Source: Streptomyces sp. D2-8 (lineage in GTDB: Bacteria; Actinomycetota; Actinomycetes; Streptomycetales; Streptomycetaceae). From it: 64,000 nucleotides of DNA. Under the pieces are notes generated by a model. The model was not told where the DNA came from, ran no database searches, and saw nothing but the letters and a program-made list of their open reading frames with translations. Positions within the stretch are counted from its first letter, which is position 1; each line of letters begins with the position of its first letter. Of this stretch, positions 1 through 8,280 are shown in pieces. The position numbers and the translations under genes were made by a program. Location: positions 1,054,001 through 1,118,000 of the forward strand of contig NZ_JAAHBP010000001.1 of the NCBI RefSeq assembly GCF_023184515.1, in the 5' to 3' direction.

Positions 1-1233
1 GTCCCCTTCGCCGGCTACGCGTTCAACAAGGCGCACTCCGCCGCCTACGGACTCGTCTCGTACTGGACGGCGTACCTCAAGGCGAACCACCCCGCCGAGT
101 ACATGGCCGCGCTGCTCACGTCCGTGAAGGACGACAAGGACAAGTCGGCCGTCTACCTCAACGAGTGCCGCCGCATGGGCATCAAGGTGCTCCCGCCGGA
201 CGTCAACGAGTCGATGTCCAACTTCGCGGCCCAGGGCGACGACGTGATCCTCTTCGGCCTCTCCGCCGTCCGCAACGTCGGTACGAACGTGGTCGAGTCG
301 ATCATCAGGTGCCGCAAGGCCAAGGGGAAGTACGTCTCCTTCCCGGACTACCTCGACAAGGTGGAGGCGGTGGTCTGCAACAAGCGCACCACCGAATCGC
401 TGATCAAGGCCGGCGCCTTCGACGCCATGGGCCACACCCGCAAGGGCCTCACCGCGCACTACGAGCCGATGATCGACAACGTGGTCGCGGTCAAGCGCAA
501 GGAGGCCGAGGGCCAGTTCGACCTCTTCGGCGGCATGGGCGAGGCCGAGACCAGCGAGCCGGGCTTCGGGCTCGACGTGGAGTTCTCCCCCGACGAGTGG
601 GACAAGACCTATCTGCTCGCCCAGGAGCGGGAGATGCTCGGTCTGTACGTCTCCGACCACCCGCTGTTCGGCCTGGAGCACATCCTGTCCGACAAGGCCG
701 ACGCGGGCATCTCCCAGCTGACCGGAGGCGAGCACTCCGACGGCGCGGTCGTCACCATCGGCGGCATCATCTCGGGCCTGCAGCGCAAGATGACCAAGCA
801 GGGCAACGCCTGGGCCATCGCCACCGTCGAGGACCTCGCCGGCTCCATCGAGTGCATGTTCTTCCCCGCGACCTACCAGCTCGTGTCGACCCAACTGGTC
901 GAGGACGCCGTGGTGTTCGTCAAGGGCCGCCTCGACAAGCGTGAGGACATCCCGAGGCTCGTCGCGATGGAGCTGATGGTCCCGGACCTGTCGAACGCGG
1001 GCACCAACGCGCCCGTGGTCCTCACCATCCCGGCCACCCGGGTCACCCCGCCGCTGGTCAGCCGCCTCGGTGAGGTCCTCAGCCACCACAAGGGCGACAG
1101 CGAGGTCCGGATCAAGCTCCAGGGACCGACCAAGACGACCGTGCTGCGGCTGGACCGGCACCGGGTGAAGCCCGACCCGGCGCTCTTCGGCGACCTGAAG
1201 GTGCTGCTCGGACCGTCCTGCCTGGCCGGGTGA
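1..1233 (+). CDS. dnaE: DNA polymerase III subunit alpha, C-terminal part (5' truncated by window)
   Basis: The replicative DNA polymerase catalytic subunit; only the last 410 residues are here and the frame is open from base 1. The first residues (FAGYAFNKAHSAAYGLVSYWTAYLKA) are the conserved end of the polymerase/fingers region of DnaE. Next come the helix-hairpin-helix region (around residues 125-145 of the fragment) and an OB-fold domain starting near VVTIGGIISGLQRKMTKQG. The absence of an exonuclease signature here fits DnaE rather than PolC. A hairpin lies 22 bases after the stop. The true start is outside the window. Confidence 0.96.
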   Translation, partial: VPFAGYAFNKAHSAAYGLVSYWTAYLKANHPAEYMAALLTSVKDDKDKSAVYLNECRRMGIKVLPPDVNESMSNFAAQGDDVILFGLSAVRNVGTNVVESIIRCRKAKGKYVSFPDYLDKVEAVVCNKRTTESLIKAGAFDAMGHTRKGLTAHYEPMIDNVVAVKRKEAEGQFDLFGGMGEAETSEPGFGLDVEFSPDEWDKTYLLAQEREMLGLYVSDHPLFGLEHILSDKADAGISQLTGGEHSDGAVVTIGGIISGLQRKMTKQGNAWAIATVEDLAGSIECMFFPATYQLVSTQLVEDAVVFVKGRLDKREDIPRLVAMELMVPDLSNAGTNAPVVLTIPATRVTPPLVSRLGEVLSHHKGDSEVRIKLQGPTKTTVLRLDRHRVKPDPALFGDLKVLLGPSCLAG

Positions 1234-1254
1234 CGCGGGGATCTCGATGCGCTT

Positions 1255-1286
1255 GAGGGGCGCACCCGGTCGCGGGTACGCCCCTC
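1255..1286. terminator. Hairpin terminator after dnaE
   Basis: GAGGGGCG (1255-1262) pairs with CGCCCCTC (1279-1286), and the inner CACCCG/CGGGTA bases extend the stem. There is no U-tract, as is common in Streptomyces. It lies between dnaE and the convergent small gene at 1325-1492 and could serve both. Confidence 0.6.
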
Positions 1287-1324
1287 GTGCATGTGCGTGG
1301 GCTCAACAACCCGTCACGCAGATG

Positions 1325-1492
1325 TCAGTTGTGGCCGAAGCTGCGCTTTCGCTTGCCGGACGGGGCCATCTCGCCGGGGGTCACCTCGACCTCGGTCTGG
1401 GGCTCCGTCTGCGAGGCGGGGCTGCGGTCCGCCCGCTGGCCACGCTCGGTGGGACGCTGCTGCTTACGGTCACGGTTCTTGTTCTTGGCCAT
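1325..1492 (-). CDS. Small basic protein, 55 aa, conserved type in Streptomyces
   Basis: An ATG at 1492 has a strong ribosome binding site (AGGAGG, about 8 bases upstream on the minus strand) and opens a 55-residue frame to TGA at 1325. The product begins MAKNKNRDRKQQRPTERG and ends GKRKRSFGHN. It is very rich in Lys, Arg and Gln, has no Cys and no membrane segment, and is probably disordered. Similar short MAKNKNRDRKQQ-type proteins are, as I remember, common in streptomycete genomes; function unknown, with a nucleic-acid-binding role only a guess from charge. It is convergent with dnaE and divergent from the NYN gene. The frame is short enough to be missed by a 60-codon cut-off. Confidence 0.8.
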   Translation of the reverse strand: MAKNKNRDRKQQRPTERGQRADRSPASQTEPQTEVEVTPGEMAPSGKRKRSFGHN

Positions 1493-1704
1493 GGTGATGC
1501 CTCCTGTGGGGGACTAGGGGCCAGGGCCGGGACCAGATTCACACAGGCCGACAACGATCGCATGTCGGACAATTACCGTGCGTGACAGGGCTGGTCGGAG
1601 CGGGAAGTCCCGAAACGCCACGCCGAAGATCGAGTTCCGGCCGTTAACCTCCGCGCCGTCGGGCAGACTCGAAGCAAGCCCGAAGCAAGCCTCCTGGGAA
1701 GAGG

Positions 1705-2925
1705 GTGAGTCGCGTGGACCGCTGCATCGTCCTGGTGGACGCTGGGTATCTGCTGGGAGCCGCGGCGAGTCTCCTCGCCGGGGAGCCCTCGCGGTCCCGC
1801 ATCACCGTCGACCACACCGCCCTCATCCAGGGGCTGCGTGAGCGCGCCGAATCCGACACACAGCAGCCGCTGCTGCGCATCTACTGGTTCGACGGCGCCC
1901 CCGACCGCGTCCCGCAACCCGAGCACCGCAGGCTGCGCGTGATGCCCCGGGTCACCGTCCGGCTCGGCGCCCTGACCCGCAGCGACGGCCGCTGGGCGCA
2001 GAAGGGCGTGGACGCCGCGATGCACGCCGAGCTCACCGAACTGGCCCGCAACCGCGCCTGCTCCGACGTCGTCCTCGTCACCGGCGACGGCGATCTGCTG
2101 CCCGGCATGATGGCCGCCAAGGAGCACGGCGTCGCCGTCCACCTGTGGGCCGTCCAGGCCGCCGACGGCGACTACAACCAGTCCGAGGACCTGGTCGCCG
2201 AGGCCGACGAGCGGCGCGTCCTGGACCGTACGTGGATCACCAAGGCCGTCCGCGCCAAGGACTACACCGGGGTGTGCGCGCCGCAGCCCGCGCCCCGGCC
2301 CGAGATCGCCGCGATCCTCTCCGCGCCGCTGCCCGAGTCCGCGCTCGGCGCCGCGACCGAACGGCCCGCCCCGCAGCACCGGCACCCGGCGGCCGGCCCC
2401 GGGCAGAACGGCACCGAGGAGCGGGTGCCCGCCGCCAAAGGAGTCCCCACGCCCAAAGACCTGGCCGCCCTGCGCGCCCCCGGCACCCAGCCGGCCCAGC
2501 CCCCCGCCTCCGCCACCCTCCGGTGGTCCTCCGACAAAGGCTGGGTCGACCGGCCCACAGCCGAGCCCCCCGAGGCCGCCTCGATGCCGACGCTCGCCCA
2601 GCTGACCACGGCCGAGCAGCGGTGGGCCGACCGCGAGGAGGACATCACCACCGTCGGCGGTGACCCCTTCGAGGTGGGGCAGGTCTTCGCCCGGCGCTGG
2701 GTCGAGCGCCTCGGCGACCAGAACCACCTGCAGAAACTGTCCGGGATGTACCCGCGCATCCCGCATCGCGTCGACGGCGAGCTGCTGCGCTACGCCGCCC
2801 GCTTCGGCCTGCTCGCCCACAAGGACGACCAGATCGACGAGCGGGACCGGTACGCCATCCGGGCGGGCTTCTGGCGGGAGATCAGCGTGCGCACGGGCGT
2901 GGAGCACTCACCCGTCGACGACTGA
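1705..2925 (+). CDS. NYN-domain (PIN-like) putative ribonuclease
   Basis: 406 residues. The N-terminal 150 residues form a NYN domain: an acidic residue in the first strand (IVLVDAGYLLG, residues 8-18), a basic middle, and the hallmark VVLVTGDGDLLPGMM near residue 126 followed by GVAVHLW. NYN domains are related to PIN nucleases and bind metal through these Asp residues. A Pro/Ala-rich linker (about 195-300) leads to a C-terminal helical domain that may help RNA binding. The GTG at 1705 is preceded by GGGAAGAGG; a second GTG at 1714 is possible. It is transcribed alone, divergently from the 55-aa gene. Substrate unknown. Confidence 0.85.
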   Translation: MSRVDRCIVLVDAGYLLGAAASLLAGEPSRSRITVDHTALIQGLRERAESDTQQPLLRIYWFDGAPDRVPQPEHRRLRVMPRVTVRLGALTRSDGRWAQKGVDAAMHAELTELARNRACSDVVLVTGDGDLLPGMMAAKEHGVAVHLWAVQAADGDYNQSEDLVAEADERRVLDRTWITKAVRAKDYTGVCAPQPAPRPEIAAILSAPLPESALGAATERPAPQHRHPAAGPGQNGTEERVPAAKGVPTPKDLAALRAPGTQPAQPPASATLRWSSDKGWVDRPTAEPPEAASMPTLAQLTTAEQRWADREEDITTVGGDPFEVGQVFARRWVERLGDQNHLQKLSGMYPRIPHRVDGELLRYAARFGLLAHKDDQIDERDRYAIRAGFWREISVRTGVEHSPVDD

Positions 2926-2972
2926 GATCCTTGCCGGCGGATTTCCCGGTACGGACCGACCCGAGAGTGGAC

Positions 2973-2989
2973 CGGGGTCGCCGACCCCG
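2973..2989. terminator. Weak hairpin after the NYN gene
   Basis: CGGGGTC (2973-2979) and GACCCCG (2983-2989) can form a 7-bp stem with a 3-base loop. It sits between the NYN gene and the ABC ATPase gene, only 14 bases before the GTG, so it may instead be a leader structure. Confidence 0.3.
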
Positions 2990-3003
2990 TAGTCTCGTCC
3001 CTT

Positions 3004-4023
3004 GTGAGTAAGCGCGCGGCACAGGCATTTCGGCACGACGGTGACGTCGTGTGCGCGGTGCGCGGGCTGACCAAGACCTATCCGGCGGTCCGGGGCCGGC
3101 GCGGCGCCCCCGGCACACCCGAGGTCCGGGCCACGGACGACGTGACCCTGGACATCCGCCGCGGCGAGATCTTCGGCCTGCTCGGCCCGAACGGCGCCGG
3201 CAAGTCCACTCTCGTGCGCCAGCTGACCGGGCTGATGCGGCCCGACTGCGGCAGTGTGGAGATCCTCGGGCACGACATCGTGCGCCACCCCGAGCGGGCC
3301 GCGCGGATCCTCGCCTACCTCGGGCAGGAGTCGACCGCCCTCGACGAGCTGACCGTGTCGCTCGCCGCCGAGACCACCGGGCGGCTGCGCGGTCTGGACG
3401 TACGGAAGGCGCGGGCCGAGCGGGACGCCGTCCTCGACGAGCTGGGGCTCGCGCCGCTCGCCGGACGCCCGCTGAAGAAGCTCTCCGGGGGCCAGCGGCG
3501 CCTGGCGTGCTTCGCCGCGGCCCTGGTGGGGGAGCGGCCGCTGCTCGTGCTGGACGAGCCGACCTCCGGCATGGACCCGGTGGCGCGGCGGGCCGTGTGG
3601 TCGGCCGTCGACCGGCGCCGGGCCGACCGCGGGACGACCGTGCTGCTCGTCACCCACAACGTCATCGAGGCCGAGACGGTGCTGGACCGCGTGGCCGTCC
3701 TCGACCGGGGGCGGGTGATCGCCTGCGACACCCCCGCCGGGCTCAAGGAGCAGGTCGCCGGTGAGGTGCGCGTCGACCTGGTGTGGCGGGACGCGGCTCC
3801 GCTGCACGTGCCCGAGGTGGCCGCGCTGAAGGACCGCGTCGTGGAGTCGGGCCGCCGCTGGACGCTCCGGCTCGGGCCCGAGGAGGCCCGGGCGGTCGTC
3901 GCGACCGTCACCGGCGGGGCCGCCTTCGCCGCCCTGGACGACTTCACCCTGGCCACGCCGAGCCTGGAGGACGTGTACCTCGCCCTCGGCGGTGCCGTGC
4001 AGCAGGGGCTGGTGAAGGTGTGA
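3004..4023 (+). CDS. ABC-2 type exporter, ATP-binding subunit (DrrA-like)
   Basis: 339-residue nucleotide-binding subunit. Walker A GPNGAGKS is at residues 61-68, the signature LSGGQ at 160-164, Walker B LVLDEP at 181-186, and the switch-His VTHN follows near 218. The extra C-terminal region of about 90 residues is typical of DrrA/CcmA-like ABC-2 exporters. It precedes the permease at 4097, which supports a two-gene exporter. GTG at 3004 is the only sensible start before Walker A. Substrate unknown. Confidence 0.93.
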   Translation: MSKRAAQAFRHDGDVVCAVRGLTKTYPAVRGRRGAPGTPEVRATDDVTLDIRRGEIFGLLGPNGAGKSTLVRQLTGLMRPDCGSVEILGHDIVRHPERAARILAYLGQESTALDELTVSLAAETTGRLRGLDVRKARAERDAVLDELGLAPLAGRPLKKLSGGQRRLACFAAALVGERPLLVLDEPTSGMDPVARRAVWSAVDRRRADRGTTVLLVTHNVIEAETVLDRVAVLDRGRVIACDTPAGLKEQVAGEVRVDLVWRDAAPLHVPEVAALKDRVVESGRRWTLRLGPEEARAVVATVTGGAAFAALDDFTLATPSLEDVYLALGGAVQQGLVKV

Positions 4024-4096
4024 GCACACCGGCCGCCGCATACGTACCGAACAGACGACTGCCGCAGTGGACCCGAGCGAAGGGGAGCAGCGCGAC

Positions 4097-4918
4097 GTGA
4101 GTGTCGTACCCGCCGATGTCCTGCCGGGCAGTGCCCTGGCCGTGGAGGAGCCCGCCGCGCGTGCGGCCGAGCTCGGACCTCGGGCGCGGCTGTGGCCGTC
4201 GCTGGCGGCCGTGTACCGGGCCCAGCTGTCCCGGGCGAGGGTGGCGCGGATCCCGCTGCTGTTCGTGGCGACCTTCCAGTCGATCGGGATCATGATCCTG
4301 ATGCGCGGCGTCGTGGACGACGGGACGGAGGCGCAGGCCGTCGTGGCCGGGTCGTCGGTCCTGGTGGTCGCCTTCGTCGCGCTGAACCTGCTCGCGCAGT
4401 ACTTCGGGCAGCTGCGGGCCAGCGGCGGGCTCGACCACTACGCGACGCTGCCGGTGCCGCCGGCGGCCGTGGTGCTGGGGGCGGCGGGCGCGTACGCGTC
4501 GTTCACCGTGCCCGGGACCGTCGTGACCGCGGTGTTCGGCTGCGTACTGTTCGGGCTGCCGATGGCCCATCTGTGGGTCCTCATGGCCGTGATCCCGCTC
4601 GCGGGCGCCGCGCTCGCCGGGCTCGGTGCGGCGCTGGGGCTGCTCGCGCCCCGGCCGGAACTGGCCACGCTGCTCGGGCAGCTGGGCATGTCGGCGGCGC
4701 TGCTGCTGGGCGTGCTGCCGGCGGACCGGATGCCGGAGGCCGTGCGCTTCACGCGGGACCTGCTGCCGTCGACGTACGGCGTGGAAGCCTTCGCGCGGAC
4801 GTTCGGACCGCGCCCCGACTGGGCCTTCGTGCTCGGTGACCTCGCCGTGTGCGGGGTCGTGGGCGTCGTCTCGCTGGCCGTGGCGACCTGGGCGTACCGC
4901 CGGGCGGCTGTCCGTTGA
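4097..4918 (+). CDS. ABC-2 type exporter, permease subunit
   Basis: An integral membrane protein of 273 residues with about six hydrophobic segments (for example IPLLFVATFQSIGIMILM, VVAGSSVLVVAFVALNLL, and a last one near GVVGVVSLAVATWAY), the usual layout of ABC-2 permeases. I chose GTG 4097 because AGGGGAG lies 10 bases upstream; an in-frame GTG at 4067 would add 10 residues. It forms an exporter with the ATPase just upstream (73-base gap). Confidence 0.9.
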   Translation: MSVVPADVLPGSALAVEEPAARAAELGPRARLWPSLAAVYRAQLSRARVARIPLLFVATFQSIGIMILMRGVVDDGTEAQAVVAGSSVLVVAFVALNLLAQYFGQLRASGGLDHYATLPVPPAAVVLGAAGAYASFTVPGTVVTAVFGCVLFGLPMAHLWVLMAVIPLAGAALAGLGAALGLLAPRPELATLLGQLGMSAALLLGVLPADRMPEAVRFTRDLLPSTYGVEAFARTFGPRPDWAFVLGDLAVCGVVGVVSLAVATWAYRRAAVR

Positions 4919-4974
4919 GCGCGCAGCGGTCGTCCGGTGACGCAGCACACAAGCGGGCCTGGCACGATGGCAGG

Positions 4975-5673
4975 GTGACCGCACCGCTGACTCCGCCACC
5001 GCCGCCGCATGAACGCTCCGCTCAGGAGGCGTGGCAGCCGCCGGACGCCGGGCCTGCGGCTCCCGGGTCCCAGCACGCCGAGTACGCCGGGCACGGCTGG
5101 TACGGACAGGACGGCCCCGGGATGAAGACGGAACTGCGGGAGGCCGCCGTGATCGCGGTGGCCGTGGCGCTCGGCGGGGTGCTGCTCGGAGTGCTGTGGT
5201 GGTGGCTCGCGCCGCACGTGCCGCTGGTCGGTGACGTGGTGGAGAAGAGCTGGGTGGTCTACCTCAAGGACACCGAGGGGGAGCAGGCCATCGGTGTCGA
5301 CGGCACGTTCACGCTGCTCGGGCTGGGCTTCGGTGCCGTCAGTGCGCTGGTCGTCTTCCTCCTGCGGCGGCGCGGGGGTGTGCCGCTGGTGGTGGGGCTG
5401 GCCCTCGGAGGGCTGCTCGGGTCGCTGCTCGCCTGGCGGGTCGGGGTGTGGCTCGGGCCCACCGAGGACGTGATCGCGCACGCCCGGGAGGTCGGGCGGG
5501 GCGTGACGGTCACCGCGCCGTTGCAGCTGGGCGCGAAGGGGGCGTTGCTGGCCTGGCCGCTTGCCGCACTGGTGCTGCATCTCGGGCTCATGGCGCTGTT
5601 CGGACCTCGCGACCCGGAGCCGGAGTTCGGCCCGGGGCCGTATGCGGAACCGCCTGCCGCCAACGGCCGATAG
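4975..5673 (+). CDS. DUF2567-type membrane protein
   Basis: 232 residues starting at GTG 4975 (VTAPLTPPPPPHER). A Pro-rich cytoplasmic N-terminus of about 55 residues precedes four hydrophobic segments (VIAVAVALGGVLLGVLWWWLA; FTLLGLGFGAVSALVVFLL; PLVVGLALGGLLGSLLAW; ALLAWPLAALVLHLGLMAL). This pattern matches actinobacterial DUF2567 proteins as I remember them. Function unknown. The last codons (AANGR) are the first copy of a degenerate repeat that continues past the stop. Confidence 0.8.
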   Translation: MTAPLTPPPPPHERSAQEAWQPPDAGPAAPGSQHAEYAGHGWYGQDGPGMKTELREAAVIAVAVALGGVLLGVLWWWLAPHVPLVGDVVEKSWVVYLKDTEGEQAIGVDGTFTLLGLGFGAVSALVVFLLRRRGGVPLVVGLALGGLLGSLLAWRVGVWLGPTEDVIAHAREVGRGVTVTAPLQLGAKGALLAWPLAALVLHLGLMALFGPRDPEPEFGPGPYAEPPAANGR

Positions 5674-5878
5674 GCGCCGCCCGGCTCACGGCCGGGCCGC
5701 AACCGGGGCCGCTGCTGGTAGTGGCCGCTGGGCGCCGTGCGGCTCGTGGCCGGGGCGCAACCGGGGCCGCCCGCCGCCAACGGCCGCTGGGCGCTGTGCG
5801 GCTCGTGGGGGCGCGTCCGGAACGCCCGCCGCCAACGGCCGATAGAGGCACCGCCCCCTGGCAGCTAACGGCCGATAG
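5656..5878 (+). repeat. Degenerate tandem repeat after the DUF2567 gene
   Basis: GCCGCCAACGGCCGATAG at 5656-5673 (containing the stop codon) recurs as variants near 5773-5789, 5828-5845 and 5861-5878. Between them are related GGCTCACGGCC/GGCTCGTGGCC and GCAACCGGGGCCGC units. The last copy runs into the 3' end of the convergent ybaK gene. Confidence 0.7.
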
Positions 5879-6365
5879 GCGCCAGGACCGCCTCCGTGAG
5901 CTTCTGCAGGTCCTCCGGGGCGAGCTCCACCTCCAGGCCCCTGCGGCCCGCCGACACGCAGATCGTCGCGTGCGCCGATGCCGAGGCGTCGAGGACCGTC
6001 GGCAGCTTCTTGCGCTGGCCCAGGGGCGAGATGCCGCCCCGGACGTAGCCCGTGGTGCGTTCCACCAGTGCCGGGTCGGCCATCGCCGCCCGCTTGCCGC
6101 CCACGGCCGCGGCCAGGGCCTTGAGGTCCAGTTGGCCCGCCACCGGGACCACCGCGACCGTCAGGGCGCCGTCGACGTCCGCGACCAGGGTCTTGAAGAC
6201 ACGGTCGGGGGAGACGCCCATGGCCTCGGCCGCCTCCTCGCCGTAGGAGGGGTGCCCGGGGTCGTGGTCGTAGGTGTGGACCGTGTACGTCGCGCCCGCC
6301 GCCGTGAGGGCCACCGTCGCCGGGGTGCCGCCCGGCTGGTGCTGCTTCTTCGACTTCTTCGCCAT
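5865..6365 (-). CDS. ybaK: Cys-tRNA(Pro)/Cys-tRNA(Cys) deacylase YbaK
   Basis: 166 residues of the YbaK/ProX editing-domain family, which in trans hydrolyses Cys mischarged on tRNA-Pro. Family features visible: TYTVHTYDHDP near the N-terminus, DRVFKTLVAD (with the invariant Lys), AVVPVAGQLDLKALA, and GYVRGGISPLGQRKKLP. The length is normal. The ATG at 6365 begins a Lys-rich MAKKSKKQ. It is followed on the same strand by nothing; the DUF2567 gene is convergent. Confidence 0.93.
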   Translation of the reverse strand: MAKKSKKQHQPGGTPATVALTAAGATYTVHTYDHDPGHPSYGEEAAEAMGVSPDRVFKTLVADVDGALTVAVVPVAGQLDLKALAAAVGGKRAAMADPALVERTTGYVRGGISPLGQRKKLPTVLDASASAHATICVSAGRRGLEVELAPEDLQKLTEAVLAPIGR

Positions 6366-6375
6366 GCGGATCCGC

Positions 6376-7116
6376 TCAGTTGAGGCTCATCGGGCCGCGC
6401 GTCAGCTCCGACGCCGGCAATGACGGCAGACTACGGATGATCGCCGTCTCGGAGCGAAGGAGTTTCAGCTCGTCGCGCAGGCGGGACGCCGTGTCGGGGG
6501 CCTGGAGCAGGCGCTGCCTGGCCGGGGTGTCCAGCATCATCGCGGCCGCCACGAGGTACGACACCACGCCCGGCTCGTCCGGCAGGTCGGCCCCCGTCGC
6601 CACGGACCGTTCCCGCGCCCCGGCCAGCCGCTTCTGGTACTGGCGGAAGGACCGCAGCACCCCCTCGGCCAGCGGCGCGGCCTCGTCGCCCGGCTCCTCC
6701 GCCAGCGGCTCCAGCTCGGCCGTCAGGAAGGGCCCGGACGCCTCGACCGACAGCAGCTTCACCCGGGTCGTGCCGGTCGCCAGCACCTCGAAGGAACCGT
6801 CGGTGCGCTCCCGGATCGTCGCCGCGTCCGCGATACAGCCCACCTTGTGGAACGCCTTGGCCGGGTCCGCGCCGAAACCGGCCGACGGTCCCCGCTCGGG
6901 CACGGCCGTCGGGTCGGGCATGCCGGGTGCGGTCGCGGCCACCTCGTGGCCGTCGCGGATCGCCACGACGGCGAACCGGCGCGGCTCGTCCTCGGGCGTC
7001 TTCAGCAGCTCGCGCATCATGGCGCGATACCGCTCCTCGAAGACGTTGAGCGGGAGCACGAGCCCCGGGAACAGCACCGAGTTCAGGGGGAAGAGGGGGA
7101 GCCGGACGGTGGTCAC
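6376..7116 (-). CDS. LON peptidase substrate-binding (N) domain protein
   Basis: 246 residues starting with GTG at 7116. The opening LPLFPLNSVLFPGLVLPLNVFEERYRAMM is the classic start of the Lon N-terminal domain (PUA-like beta fold plus helices). There is no AAA or Ser-Lys protease part, so this is a stand-alone LAN-domain protein, a common actinobacterial type with no established role. It lies 10 bases upstream of ybaK on the same strand, so the two are probably co-transcribed. Confidence 0.92.
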   Translation of the reverse strand: MTTVRLPLFPLNSVLFPGLVLPLNVFEERYRAMMRELLKTPEDEPRRFAVVAIRDGHEVAATAPGMPDPTAVPERGPSAGFGADPAKAFHKVGCIADAATIRERTDGSFEVLATGTTRVKLLSVEASGPFLTAELEPLAEEPGDEAAPLAEGVLRSFRQYQKRLAGARERSVATGADLPDEPGVVSYLVAAAMMLDTPARQRLLQAPDTASRLRDELKLLRSETAIIRSLPSLPASELTRGPMSLN

Positions 7117-7127
7117 GACGTAAAAGC

Positions 7128-8177
7128 CTAATGGTCGCCGGGACGGACTCGTCCGCCCCGTTCACTCCGTGGATGCCAGGACGGGTCCCCGGCCGCCGCG
7201 GCACGGATGTCCTCGCGTACCCGCAGGAAGTGGCCGAGCGGGTCGTCCGACACCTGGTCCCAGGGGAAGGAGGTGGCGTACGGGCCGTTCAGGCGCAGCT
7301 GTTCGGTGGCGTCCTGCCAGCGCTCCAGGCACACCAGGACGAAGATCAGCAGGTTCCGCATCCGGGCCGGCCAGGGGTCGGCCGCCGGCAGCCGCGGGGA
7401 CAGCGCGATCGCCCGGTCGGCGGCCGCGTCCAGCCGCTCGCGCGGCACCTCGGGCCCGCAGTCGTCGGTGAGGTAGCCGAAGGCCGCCCGCAGCGGCAGG
7501 GCCTGGACGAGCGCGCCGGCCGGAGCGTCCTGCGCGGCCCGGTCGGCGAAGTCGAAGCACTCGTGGTGCGAACCGTGCCAGGAGGTGGCCAGGTAGCGCA
7601 GGGCCGCCACATGGCAGCCGTAGTGGTGCGGGGCACGGCGTACGGCCGCCGCCCACAGTTCCTCGAAGTACGTGTGCCCGGCCTGTGCGCCCCGGGCGTG
7701 GTCGAGCGCGAGCCGCCACGGCACCGGGTCCCGCTGGTCGCCCCGGGCCGCGGCCGTGATCAGCGGGCTCACCTCGCGCAGCAGCTCGGCCCGGGCCGGT
7801 GACTGCCAGGCGCGGTCCACCGCCAGCTGGGCCCCGACCAGCAGCGCGTCGGGGTCCAGCGGGGCGGTGGCGAGCCAGGCGTCCAGCCACTCGGGCCGTG
7901 AGCGGGCGAAGGCGGCCAGCCGGGTCACGTACCGGTCGCGCCGCTCCCACTCGGACGCCGCGCGGGTGGCCAGGAGCAAGGCGGCGGCCGGCCCGTGGTC
8001 GCCACGGGCGGCGGCGACCAGCGCCGGACTCAGCCGCGCGTCGGGCGCGTCGAGCAGCACCTCGTCGTCGGCGCACGGCGCACCGACGGGGTGGGGGGTG
8101 GTCCTTGCCATCCGGCTCGTGCGGATGAACGGGAGCTGCATTGCCATGGTGCCGACCATTGAAAGTCCGCTGGTCAT
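7128..8177 (-). CDS. Conserved hypothetical protein, helical
   Basis: About 330-350 residues of unknown function. After a short N-terminus (RTTPHPVGAPCADDEVLLDAP) it is almost entirely helical and rich in Ala, Arg, Trp and Leu, with repeated units that look like TPR or HEAT-like helices (for example DPVPWRLALDHARGAQ, ECFDFADRAAQDAP, RLDAAADRAIALSP). No catalytic motif seen. Several ATGs are possible (8177, 8159, 8147, 8141, 8111) and none has a clear ribosome binding site; A/T-ending codons before 8141 hint that the true start may be at 8147 or 8141. It lies 11 bases upstream of the LON-domain gene. Confidence 0.7.
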   Translation of the reverse strand: MTSGLSMVGTMAMQLPFIRTSRMARTTPHPVGAPCADDEVLLDAPDARLSPALVAAARGDHGPAAALLLATRAASEWERRDRYVTRLAAFARSRPEWLDAWLATAPLDPDALLVGAQLAVDRAWQSPARAELLREVSPLITAAARGDQRDPVPWRLALDHARGAQAGHTYFEELWAAAVRRAPHHYGCHVAALRYLATSWHGSHHECFDFADRAAQDAPAGALVQALPLRAAFGYLTDDCGPEVPRERLDAAADRAIALSPRLPAADPWPARMRNLLIFVLVCLERWQDATEQLRLNGPYATSFPWDQVSDDPLGHFLRVREDIRAAAAGDPSWHPRSERGGRVRPGDH

Positions 8178-8280
8178 GACGGCGCCAGACCGTTCATGGA
8201 ACCTACGGAAAGTTGTACATCCGATGGTCAAGAGAACGTAAAACCGTGACAGTTCAATAACTGTGGTCACACCAGCACCA

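Noticed and set aside
1549..1569. CCGACA-n9-TGTCGG as an operator between the 55-aa gene and the NYN gene
   Set aside because: A 6-bp GC-rich repeat of this kind is expected by chance in this base composition; nothing else supports it.
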